49,030 bases of DNA from Fibrobacter sp. (GTDB lineage: Bacteria > Fibrobacterota > Fibrobacteria > Fibrobacterales > Fibrobacteraceae): assembly GCA_016295375.1 (NCBI GenBank), contig JAEDLI010000005.1, forward strand, positions 1 to 49,030, given 5' to 3'. Position numbers and translations under genes: made by a program. Below are positions 30,898 through 38,425 of this stretch, in pieces (positions within the stretch are counted from its first letter, which is position 1; the number at the start of each line of letters is the position of its first letter). The notes under the pieces were generated by a model. It had not been told where the DNA came from and searched no databases. It was given only the letters and a program-made list of their open reading frames with translations.

Positions 30898-32055
30898 ATG
30901 AAAAACTTTAGCGATTCCATCAAGTATATCGGCGTGGACGACACCGACATCGACCTTTTCGAAGGGCAGTACGTGGTGCCTGCGGGCATGGCCTACAACT
31001 CCTTTGTAATTGATGACGAAAAGATTGCGGTGACCGACACGGTAGATAGCCGCAAGGTTACGGAATGGATGGCGGGCCTGCAGGCGGCCCTTGCAGGGCG
31101 CAAACCCGACTACCTGATTATCCACCACCTGGAACCGGACCACGCCGGCGGAATCGCGCAGTTCGTGGCGCTATACCCCGATGCCACTCTTGTAGCAAGC
31201 GCCAAAGCGTTTGCGTTGCTCCCTCAGTTCATGGAACTCCCGGCCGACGTGAAAAAACTCACCGTCAAGGAAGGCGACACTCTTGTCTTGGGCAAGCATA
31301 CCTTGCAGTTCATCGGCGCTCCCATGGTTCACTGGCCGGAGGTGCTGTTCAGCTTTGAGCAGACCGAAAAGGTGCTGTTCTCCGCTGACGCCTTTGGCAA
31401 GTTCGGCATCTACGACGCCGATTCCGACGACTGGGCCTGCGAAGCCAGGCGTTACTATTTTAACATCGTTGGCAAGTACGGAAACCAGGTGCAGGCGGTG
31501 CTCAAGAAGGTGGCGCCACTAGGCGTCAAGACCATCTGCCCGCTCCACGGACCCGTTCTTGCAGATAACCTGGAGTACTACATCGGTAAGTACAACACCT
31601 GGAGCAGTTACGCCCCCGAAGACACCGGCGTGCTTGTCGCCTACGCCTCCATCTACGGACACACCGCCAAGGCGGCACAGGTTCTCGCGAAAGAGCTTGA
31701 AGGTGCCGGAGTGCCGAAGGTAGTGGTGTCGGACCTTGCCCGCAGCGACATGGCCGAAGTCATCGAAGACGCCTTCCGCTACGACCGCATGGTAGTGATG
31801 GCTCCCACCTACGACGCAGGACTTTTCCCCGTGATGGAAGATTTCTTGAACCACCTGAAGGCAAAGAACTACAGCAACCGCAAGGTGGGAATCGTGGAAA
31901 ACGGCACCTGGGCGCCCATGGCCGCAAAAAAGATGGCCGAAATCTTGACCACTCTCAAGAACGTTACCTTGTGCGAAACAACGGTTACCGTTAAGAGTTC
32001 CCTTTCCGTCGAATCCCTTGCCGCCCTGAAGCAGCTGGCGAAGGAACTGACGTAA
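30898..32055 (+). CDS. Flavodiiron protein (FprA family)
   Basis: 385 aa, two domains. The N-terminal beta-lactamase-like diiron domain has HHLEPDHAGG (H-x-E-x-D-H ligands), a histidine in GAPMVHWPEVLFSF, the SADAFGKFG aspartate and CPLHGPVL. The C-terminal flavodoxin domain starts VLVAYASIYGHTAKAA, with FMN-binding loops in APTYDAGLFP and ENGTWAPMA. Flavodiiron proteins reduce oxygen or nitric oxide in anaerobes, taking electrons from rubredoxin or similar. It would protect this anaerobe from oxygen. It is transcribed alone from its own promoter, and its stop lies 3 nt from the stop of the convergent ATPase gene. Confidence 0.94.
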   Translation: MKNFSDSIKYIGVDDTDIDLFEGQYVVPAGMAYNSFVIDDEKIAVTDTVDSRKVTEWMAGLQAALAGRKPDYLIIHHLEPDHAGGIAQFVALYPDATLVASAKAFALLPQFMELPADVKKLTVKEGDTLVLGKHTLQFIGAPMVHWPEVLFSFEQTEKVLFSADAFGKFGIYDADSDDWACEARRYYFNIVGKYGNQVQAVLKKVAPLGVKTICPLHGPVLADNLEYYIGKYNTWSSYAPEDTGVLVAYASIYGHTAKAAQVLAKELEGAGVPKVVVSDLARSDMAEVIEDAFRYDRMVVMAPTYDAGLFPVMEDFLNHLKAKNYSNRKVGIVENGTWAPMAAKKMAEILTTLKNVTLCETTVTVKSSLSVESLAALKQLAKELT

Positions 32056-32058
32056 AAA

Positions 32059-33750
32059 CTACCGCATCCTGAGCAGCACCGCCACAACATCTACCGCACG
32101 GGGCAGGCTCATGGAGCGGCTCATGCCCTGAGGCAGATTGCGGAACCCAACGTTGCGGATCTTTTCGCATAGTTTGTCTGCAATTTCCCGCAGGCTGGAA
32201 TCTTCCGGATTCTGGCACAGGTTCAGCGCCAGGTATCCAGCGCCAAGCCTTTGGGACTTGTCCACCAGAAGGCCGCACCTGGAAACGTCGGCCGTAAGCA
32301 GGCCCACCTGAAGCAGGCTGTCGCCGTTCAGTTTGACCTTCACCTGGCGCTCTACGGCAGAAGCGGGACGCACCTTCGGCAAGAGGGGCTTCACGAATTC
32401 GGCGAAGGACCGAGGAACAGGGAGCGTAACGGCGCCTGTCGCGCTACCTCCAGAAGGCTCGACCTGCGTACCCATATCGCAGGCGCCGAAAAGCTCACGC
32501 GCCTTCGAATTCCCGCATTCGGCCTTGTATTCCGCCATCACCACGATGTTGTCCGCAAGGCTCAAAAAGTCTCCGCAGGCACCGGCCACCAGAATGAAGC
32601 TGAAGCCCATATCCACAAAGGTGCGGATACGGTCGGTGAGCGGAATCAGGGGTTCCCGGTCGTCGCCCAGCAGGGCCCGCACGCGCTTGTCGCGGATGAG
32701 AAAATTCACCGCCGACGAATCCTCGTCGATGAGGAAGGTCTTAGAGCCCATCTCCATGGCCTCCAGCAGGTTCGCCGCCTCGCTGGTAGAGCCCGACGCC
32801 TTTTCGGTAGAGAAGTTCCTGGTAGAAATGCCGCCGGGCAAGTCCCGCACCATGGCGGAAATGTCCGTCTCCCGCACGTAGCGTCCGTCTTCGACGCCCA
32901 CACGGAACGCCGATTCCTCCACCGCGATTCCTTCGCGGCCGTCGCCCGGAATGTGTGGGTAAACGGAACGGACCAGGGCGTCGAGGAGGGTGGACTTCCC
33001 GTGGTAGGCGCCGCCAGTTATGACCGTCACGCCCTTCGGGATTCCCATACCGCGAATGCTCTTGCCGCCGATGTCGAATGTTACCGCCAGTTCTTCGGGC
33101 GACTTGAAAGGAACCGCTTCCGAAAGGGGCTTTTCCGAAAGGCCCGACTCCCTGGGAAGCACCGCCCCGTCGGGCACAAAGGCCACAAGGCCCCGCACGG
33201 GCAGTTCCTCCAGAATGGCGCGACGGGTGTCGAGCACCTGGAAACTTTCCTCCACGCCCGCAAGGATTTCGGGAGTGCAGTAAAGGCTTGCCGAAAGCAG
33301 GTCTGGGAGCGTCATGGTCAAGATTTCTGCCGCCAGTTCCGCCTGGATCTTGCGGCCCTCGCCGGGGAGCCGCACCGCAAGGCTTGCCCGGAGCATGCCG
33401 TTATCCACCCAGAGGGCGTTCCGCACCAGCATTTCCGGCCCGGGAACTTCCATCTCGATGGCGGCGTTCTTTTCGGGAAACCGCTCCGCCACGTTCTTGC
33501 TGAGCCTGCGGAGCAGATAGTCCGAAATGGCCAGGCGGCGCTCGAAGGAGCCGCTCCACTCCCCGCCGTAGCCGAGGGTCTGCAGGGGGGCGGTCACCAG
33601 AATCCGCGATGCCGGCGCAAAGGGGTCGCCCTGCACGTGCAGAAATTCCAGCGTAAAGTCGCCGAAATCCCAGGCCTTGTCGGCGAGGGAGCGATACAAG
33701 CCGTAGTTTTTTCCGTCAAAGACGCGGATTTTCTGGTAGAGGGCTTTCAT
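32059..33750 (-). CDS. ABC-class ATPase (COG3044-like), function unknown
   Basis: 563 aa from ATG 33750; an upstream in-frame start at 33783 is possible but has no better signal. The Walker A motif is TGGAYHGKSTLLDAL near residue 255, and the Walker B-like strand is KTFLIDEDSSAVNFL. The mid-protein segment VRDLPGGISTRNFSTEKASGSTSEAANLLEA is typical of the predicted ABC-class ATPases of COG3044. No membrane helix or signal peptide is present, so it is a soluble protein, not an importer. The family has no firmly established role. It is a single gene convergent with the flavodiiron gene. Confidence 0.85.
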   Translation of the reverse strand: MKALYQKIRVFDGKNYGLYRSLADKAWDFGDFTLEFLHVQGDPFAPASRILVTAPLQTLGYGGEWSGSFERRLAISDYLLRRLSKNVAERFPEKNAAIEMEVPGPEMLVRNALWVDNGMLRASLAVRLPGEGRKIQAELAAEILTMTLPDLLSASLYCTPEILAGVEESFQVLDTRRAILEELPVRGLVAFVPDGAVLPRESGLSEKPLSEAVPFKSPEELAVTFDIGGKSIRGMGIPKGVTVITGGAYHGKSTLLDALVRSVYPHIPGDGREGIAVEESAFRVGVEDGRYVRETDISAMVRDLPGGISTRNFSTEKASGSTSEAANLLEAMEMGSKTFLIDEDSSAVNFLIRDKRVRALLGDDREPLIPLTDRIRTFVDMGFSFILVAGACGDFLSLADNIVVMAEYKAECGNSKARELFGACDMGTQVEPSGGSATGAVTLPVPRSFAEFVKPLLPKVRPASAVERQVKVKLNGDSLLQVGLLTADVSRCGLLVDKSQRLGAGYLALNLCQNPEDSSLREIADKLCEKIRNVGFRNLPQGMSRSMSLPRAVDVVAVLLRMR

Positions 33751-33875
33751 GGGTGAGAATGTAGAAAACTCATAACCGACCACTGATAACTAAAAAGGGG
33801 AAGTCTCCCCCTGTTCGTGCCCGAAAAACCGGTGTTTAACCCCTTTTTTGGCATTTTTCCGTTTTTCTGGCAGAA

Positions 33876-33888
33876 AAAAATTTATATT
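33876..33888 (+). promoter_or_regulatory. AAAAATTTATATT promoter motif for the PEGA gene
   Basis: The 13-nt AAAAATTTATATT contains a TATATT -10-like box and is repeated exactly at 36828-36840, before the outer-membrane protein gene. Both precede envelope genes at similar distances (about 45 and 33 nt from ATG). A -35 box is not evident. Confidence 0.4.
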
Positions 33889-33931
33889 CACAGAGAAAAC
33901 AAAGTTTTATATAAACAAACAGGAGTAATCC

Positions 33932-34471
33932 ATGAAGAAACTGTACATTCTGGCCCTGATGGTCGCCTTCCTTTTCACCTCCGCCGTCGCCGACGACGAT
34001 CCACCTCCCCGTGGCAAGGCTGCCACCGTGACCATCATTACCAACCCGCCTAACAGCGATGTTTATCTGGGTGGCGAACTTCTGGGCAAGAGCCCCATTG
34101 AAAACCAGTCCGTCCAGTCCGGCCGTCAGACTCTGGTGGTCATCGACCAGGGTTTCGAGCTGGTGAACCAGCGCGTGAACATCTGGCCCGGCAACGACAA
34201 GCGCAACAAGTTCGACTTCGGCACCAAGATTCCCAAGGGCAACATCAAGGTGACCACCATCCCCGGCAAGTGCCTCATCTACGTTGACGGCGACAACGCC
34301 GACAAGACCGACGGCGCCGCCCTCACCATCACGAGCCTCGACGCCGGCGACCACGTTGTCCGCGCCGAATGCAGCAACGGCCGCTCTGCCGAAGAACTGG
34401 TGACCGTCCGTGGCGAAGAAACCGCCGAAATCACCCTAGACGCTTCCAAGGGCAAGAAGTACAAGCGGTAA
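33932..34471 (+). CDS. Secreted PEGA-domain protein
   Basis: 179 aa. A signal peptide (KKLYILALMVAFLFTSAVADDD) is followed by two PEGA repeats: ATVTIITNPPNSDVYLGGELLGKSPIENQSVQSGRQTLVVIDQGF and a second, more diverged copy, NIKVTTIPGKCLIYVDGDNADKTDGAALTITSLDAGDHVV. PEGA domains are surface or periplasmic binding modules. The basic C-terminal tail is KGKKYKR. An AGGAG site precedes ATG 33932. It is monocistronic, with a terminator at 34511-34533. Its role is unknown. Confidence 0.88.
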   Translation: MKKLYILALMVAFLFTSAVADDDPPPRGKAATVTIITNPPNSDVYLGGELLGKSPIENQSVQSGRQTLVVIDQGFELVNQRVNIWPGNDKRNKFDFGTKIPKGNIKVTTIPGKCLIYVDGDNADKTDGAALTITSLDAGDHVVRAECSNGRSAEELVTVRGEETAEITLDASKGKKYKR

Positions 34472-34510
34472 TTCTCGCGTCGTTCCGCGCCTAGCGCGGA
34501 TTCAAGATTC

Positions 34511-34533
34511 CCCGGCCAAGCCGGGACTTTTTT
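34511..34533 (+). terminator. Rho-independent terminator after the PEGA gene
   Basis: CCCGGC and GCCGGG form a 6-bp GC stem with a CAA loop, followed by A-C and six T residues. Confidence 0.8.
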
Positions 34534-34602
34534 GTTGGTCTTGGCAACTTATTTAGCTATATTAACCTTTGTAAACTTTAAACCTGAAAACAGGAGAAAA
34601 CC

Positions 34603-35208
34603 ATGTCCAAGATTTTGACACTCTGCCTTTGCGCAAGTCTCGCCGCCCTCATGGGCTGCTCCGGCGGCAAAAAGGTTACCCGTATCGACGAAAACTCCGT
34701 CACCGACCTTTCCGGCGCATGGAACGACACCGATTCCCGCCTGGTGGCCGACGAGATGATTACCGACTGCCTGAACCGCCCCTGGTACCAGACCATGATC
34801 CAGCAGAAGAACGGAATCGTTCCGACGGTGGTTATCGGCAAGATCCGCAATAAGAGCCACGAACACATCAACGTGGAAACCTTCGTGAAGGACATGGAAC
34901 GCGCCCTCATCAATTCGGGCAAGGCCGATTTTGTGGCCAACGCCGAAGAACGCGCCGAACTGCGTAACGAACTGGCGAGCCAGGCCGGCAACGCCACCGA
35001 AGAGACACGCAAGGACGCCGGCCAGGAAATCGGCGCCGACCTGATGCTCACCGGAACGCTCAATTCCATCGTGGACCAGGAAGGCGGCGAGCAGGTCATC
35101 TACTACCAGGTGGACCTGGAACTCACCGACATCCAGAGCCACCGCAAGGTCTGGGTGGGCGACAAGAAAATCAAGAAGTACGTGTCCAAAGACAGCGTGA
35201 AGATGTAA
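34603..35208 (+). CDS. lpoB: LpoB-like penicillin-binding protein activator lipoprotein
   Basis: 201 aa. Lipoprotein signal with lipobox ALMGC. The body has the LpoB pattern: LVADEMITDCLNRPWY, VVIGKIRNKSHEHINVETFVKDMERALINSGKADFV and GADLMLTGTLNSIVDQEGGEQVIYYQVDLELTDIQSHRKVW. In enterobacteria LpoB sits in the outer membrane and activates the peptidoglycan synthase PBP1b. A homologous role here is likely but the partner PBP is not in the window. The COG3014 lipoprotein follows at 35352. An AGGAG site lies before ATG 34603. Confidence 0.88.
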   Translation: MSKILTLCLCASLAALMGCSGGKKVTRIDENSVTDLSGAWNDTDSRLVADEMITDCLNRPWYQTMIQQKNGIVPTVVIGKIRNKSHEHINVETFVKDMERALINSGKADFVANAEERAELRNELASQAGNATEETRKDAGQEIGADLMLTGTLNSIVDQEGGEQVIYYQVDLELTDIQSHRKVWVGDKKIKKYVSKDSVKM

Positions 35209-35297
35209 TGGGGTTGTGAGGCTTGAGGGCGGTCGCATGCGCTCCCTTTGAGGAGTGAGCGATTACCCTTGGACCTTCGCCACATCTTCATCTCAAA

Positions 35298-35347
35298 GCG
35301 CCAACGGCGCGACCTCATAGCCCAAAGGCACGAAGTGCCGACCTCAT
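35298..35347. repeat. Tandem hairpin elements with shared GACCTCAT tails
   Basis: Unit 1: GCGCC-AAC-GGCGC (35298-35310) then GACCTCAT (35311-35318). Unit 2: GGCAC-GAA-GTGCC (35327-35339) then GACCTCAT (35340-35347). Stem sequences differ, but stem length, 3-nt loop and tail are the same. They sit in the 143-bp gap before the COG3014 gene, the second ending 4 nt before its ATG. Confidence 0.65.
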
Positions 35348-35351
35348 TCCT

Positions 35352-36746
35352 ATGAAACGTCTCCTCCTTCTGCTAATTGCATTTCTCTTAGCGTCATGTG
35401 CCAACAAGTCCATGACGCGTTACGAGACTCTTGCCCCGACGCTGGAAAAGAAAGGCTTCGAGGCCACCGTCGCCGAGGTGAAAAAGGAGAAGGACGACCT
35501 TTACGGAAGCAACAGCGAGTTCTTGTACTACTACGACCTGGGGATCCTCCACCACTACAACCGTAACTTTGACGAGAGTATCAAGAACCTCTCTCAGGCC
35601 GAAAAGATTTACGAGGATCTTTACACCAAGTCCGTGACCAACGAGGCGGCGGCTATTGTCACCAACGACAACACCCGCCCCTACCGTGCAAGACCCTTCG
35701 AGCTCTTGACCCTGTACCAGTACCAGATTCTGAACTACCTGGCCAAAATGGATATCGACGGTGCCCTGGTAGAAGTCAAGCGTTCCCAGATTGCCATGAA
35801 CGCCCTGTACCAGAAGGACAAGGACAAAGTAAACGACAACGGTTACCTGCGCTACCTGCAGGCACTGGTCTACGAGCTGGACGGCGACAACGACGAGGCG
35901 GCCATCGCCTATGTGAAGGCCATCAAAGCCTACGACGAAGGCAAGATGGGGCTCCCGAAGGAGTTCTTCGAGTTTGCCACCGAGAGTCTGCGCCGTGCCG
36001 AAAGGGAAGACGAGATCCGTGCGTTGAAAAAGCCGGAACTTGCCGCCACGCCCAAGGCTACCGCGGTGCACGAGCAGGGGCAAGAAATCATCGTGCTGGG
36101 CTATGCGGGCCACAGCCCCATCCTCGGCGAGATGTACCTGTCGGGAACCTTCGTAAGCGCAGGTGCCATGAACCTCTACTACAAGGACGGCGAGACCGGT
36201 AGGCAGATGTCCTTTACGCTGGTGGCGCCTCCCGTGCCCGGCGCCGGAAGCGAGACCTTCCACATCGGGTTTGCCCTGCCCGAAGTCCGCACATATAAAA
36301 GCCGCGTGAACCAGTTCGAAGTATCGCTTGACGGCAAGACCCGCATCAAGCCCGAAAAAGTCATGGACGTGGACCAGGAACTCCGGCAGAACATGGATGA
36401 CGAGCGGAACACCGTCATCACCCGTACGGCGGTCCGCGTGATTCTGCGGACTATTGCCGCCCAGAAGGCCAAGGGGGCCACCAACACCGGCAACGGCATC
36501 TTTGACCTGCTGAAAAACATCGCCGTAGATGTAGGCCAGACCCAGTTAGAACAGGCCGACCTGCGCGTAGGGCTGTTCTTGCCCAATTCTTTTCACATGA
36601 CCCGCATACCGGTGCAGCCGGGTAGTCACGACGTGAACGTGTCGGCCATAGGCCCCCACGGAGAGACCGTTGGCGTGTACAAGTTCGACCGGATTGCGGT
36701 GCGTAAGGGCCAGAAAGTGCTACTGATCGTTCCGGCCATCAAGTAG
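35352..36746 (+). CDS. COG3014-like lipoprotein with TPR-like repeats
   Basis: 464 aa. Signal KRLLLLLIAFLLASC gives a lipid anchor at Cys16. The first half is helical and TPR-like (YDLGILHHYNRNFDESIKNLSQAEKIYEDLYTKSV; NDNGYLRYLQALVYELDGDNDEAAIAYVKAI). The second half is beta-rich (HEQGQEIIVLGYAGHSPILGEMYLSG). This matches the COG3014 family, which in several Gram-negative groups is encoded beside LpoB, as here. A role in peptidoglycan synthesis control at the outer membrane is inferred from that linkage. There is no clear SD: ATG 35352 follows the GACCTCAT repeat directly. Confidence 0.8.
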   Translation: MKRLLLLLIAFLLASCANKSMTRYETLAPTLEKKGFEATVAEVKKEKDDLYGSNSEFLYYYDLGILHHYNRNFDESIKNLSQAEKIYEDLYTKSVTNEAAAIVTNDNTRPYRARPFELLTLYQYQILNYLAKMDIDGALVEVKRSQIAMNALYQKDKDKVNDNGYLRYLQALVYELDGDNDEAAIAYVKAIKAYDEGKMGLPKEFFEFATESLRRAEREDEIRALKKPELAATPKATAVHEQGQEIIVLGYAGHSPILGEMYLSGTFVSAGAMNLYYKDGETGRQMSFTLVAPPVPGAGSETFHIGFALPEVRTYKSRVNQFEVSLDGKTRIKPEKVMDVDQELRQNMDDERNTVITRTAVRVILRTIAAQKAKGATNTGNGIFDLLKNIAVDVGQTQLEQADLRVGLFLPNSFHMTRIPVQPGSHDVNVSAIGPHGETVGVYKFDRIAVRKGQKVLLIVPAIK

Positions 36747-36778
36747 CGGGACCGCACAAGTGCAAACCGCCGATGAAA

Positions 36779-36801
36779 AGTCCGCAAAATGCGGGCTTTT
36801 T
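36779..36801 (+). terminator. Rho-independent terminator after the COG3014 gene
   Basis: AGTCCGC and GCGGGCT form a 7-bp stem (one G-T pair) with an AAAAT loop and a T5 tail. Confidence 0.7.
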
Positions 36802-36827
36802 CGTTTGTTTCAACCTGCACGCCCGAC

Positions 36828-36840
36828 AAAAATTTATATT
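36828..36840 (+). promoter_or_regulatory. AAAAATTTATATT promoter motif for the outer-membrane protein gene
   Basis: Exact second copy of the 13-nt motif found at 33876-33888. The TATATT portion would serve as the -10, 33 nt upstream of ATG 36873. Confidence 0.4.
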
Positions 36841-36872
36841 GTTTCATTGTAAAGCTTCAACGAGGAATCACT

Positions 36873-37673
36873 ATGAATTTCAAAGTCATTCTTGCAGCGG
36901 CGGCCCTGCTCGCCACCCAGTCCTTCGCCATTATCGGTATCGGTGGCCACTACGCCCCCGGGTTCGGCACCAAGATGAAGGCCGGCGAGTTCGCCCCCGT
37001 AACCGAAGGTATCGAGTTCGGCCATGACGGCTTCAGCGGCGGCATGCAGGGTTTCGGTTTCAAGCTGTGGATTGACATCCTCCCCATCATCGATATCGAG
37101 GCCACCTACAACATCCAGTTCGGCTCCTACGACGCCGCTCTCTATGTCGATGGCGTCGCCGACCCCATTCCCATAGAAATCGAGCTGGCCGGCACCCCCT
37201 TCGGCAAGGCGAATCCCAAGTTCGTGGCCAGCAACCTGGATATTTCCATTACCTATCCCATCACCTTTATTCCCATAATCAGGCCCTACATCGGCGGCGG
37301 CTTCACCTACTACCTGAATACCTTCGTCTTGAACCAGAGCTTTGTGCAGGGCATCATTGACGAACCCGCCATTGCCGATATGGTCAGGAGCGTTGCCAAC
37401 AAGGAAGGTCTTGACCCCGAGGCCCTCCAGCAGAAGGCCAAGGAGCTTGAGACCCTCGGAGAGACCCTCAAGCAGCGTGTGCAGGACAAGGCCGCAGACG
37501 AAGGCCTGAACACCAGCGTGGGCGGTCACGTGCTGGTGGGCATGCGCGGCAAGCTCCCCATTATCCCCATCGCCGTCTACACCAACTTCAAGTACTATTT
37601 CGGCGGAGACTACCCGAAAGAAATCGACGCCGGCAACATGACCTTGGAAGTGGGTGGCGGATTCGCCCTGTAA
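36873..37673 (+). CDS. Outer-membrane beta-barrel-like protein
   Basis: 266 aa. A cleavable signal peptide (MNFKVILAAAALLATQSFA) is followed by alternating polar/apolar strands, such as GIGGHYAPGFGTKMKAG, DISITYPITFIPIIRPYIGGGFTYYLNTF, and a C-terminal strand pair, VYTNFKYYFGGDYPKEIDAGNMTLEVGGGFAL, ending in an aromatic/Leu residue as barrels do. A helical insert (residues about 170-215) may form a plug or long loop. GAGG at 36862-36865 sets the start. No named family is recognised. It precedes an OmpR-type two-component pair. Confidence 0.7.
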   Translation: MNFKVILAAAALLATQSFAIIGIGGHYAPGFGTKMKAGEFAPVTEGIEFGHDGFSGGMQGFGFKLWIDILPIIDIEATYNIQFGSYDAALYVDGVADPIPIEIELAGTPFGKANPKFVASNLDISITYPITFIPIIRPYIGGGFTYYLNTFVLNQSFVQGIIDEPAIADMVRSVANKEGLDPEALQQKAKELETLGETLKQRVQDKAADEGLNTSVGGHVLVGMRGKLPIIPIAVYTNFKYYFGGDYPKEIDAGNMTLEVGGGFAL

Positions 37674-37696
37674 AATTTGAACTGAAAGGATTGAAG

Positions 37697-38425
37697 ATGA
37701 GCCAGAACTCTAGCAATACAAGCATTCTCATTATCGAAGACGAAATTGCCATCGCCGAGGGTCTTGTGGACCTTTGCGAACTGAACGGCTACAACGTGAA
37801 GCATTGCGCCGATGGCGAAACAGGCCTTGCCGAAGCCTTGACCGGCCAGTACGGACTAATCCTTCTGGACTTGATGCTTCCTGGCATAGACGGCTTTACC
37901 GTCTGCGACAGGATTCGCGAAAAGGACAGGAGCACGCCCATCATCATCCTATCGGCCAAGAATTCCGACGAAGACATCATCAACGGCCTCAAGTACGGTG
38001 CCGACGACTACATTCCTAAACCCTTCTCCGTGCCCATGTTGCTTGCCCGTATCGAGGCAGTGCTGCGTCGCAGTCGCCAGAGCGCCGAAAACGAAGGCAA
38101 GTTGGTAGCCGGCAACCTGAAGATTGATTTCCGCGAATACCGCGGTACCCGTGGCACCGAAGAAATCGCCTTCACCCGTAAAGAAGTGGAAATTCTGGAA
38201 TACCTGTGGACCAATCGCGATCACGCCGTTCCCCGTTCCGAACTGCTGCGCAAGGTCTGGGGCTATGAGAACGCCGATTCCGTAGATACCCGTACCGTAG
38301 ATATCCACATCACCAAGCTCCGCAAGAAAATTGAAGACGACCCTTCCCACCCGAAGTTCCTGGTAACGTTCCGCGGGGAAGGCTACCAGATGTGTTCTAC
38401 GCCTGAATGCACAAAGTCCACGTAA
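37697..38425 (+). CDS. OmpR-family response regulator
   Basis: 242 aa. The receiver domain has acidic pocket IIEDE, the phosphorylation site D58 in LILLDLMLPGIDG, then Thr/Ser in IIILSAKNS and Lys in YIPKPFS. The C-terminal winged helix contains FTRKEVEILEYLWTNRDHAVPRSELLRKVWGYENADSVDTRTVDIHITKLRKKIEDDP. ATG 37697 is preferred over TTG 37691, because GAAAGGA lies 6 nt upstream. It is coupled to the sensor kinase by a 19-nt overlap. The gene upstream (36873-37673) may be a target, but this is not shown. Confidence 0.95.
   Translation: MSQNSSNTSILIIEDEIAIAEGLVDLCELNGYNVKHCADGETGLAEALTGQYGLILLDLMLPGIDGFTVCDRIREKDRSTPIIILSAKNSDEDIINGLKYGADDYIPKPFSVPMLLARIEAVLRRSRQSAENEGKLVAGNLKIDFREYRGTRGTEEIAFTRKEVEILEYLWTNRDHAVPRSELLRKVWGYENADSVDTRTVDIHITKLRKKIEDDPSHPKFLVTFRGEGYQMCSTPECTKST

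Noticed and set aside
32251..33756. 501-codon open frame on the plus strand
   Set aside because: It is antisense to the COG3044-like ATPase, has low-complexity His/Arg/Gly-rich translation and no family motifs.
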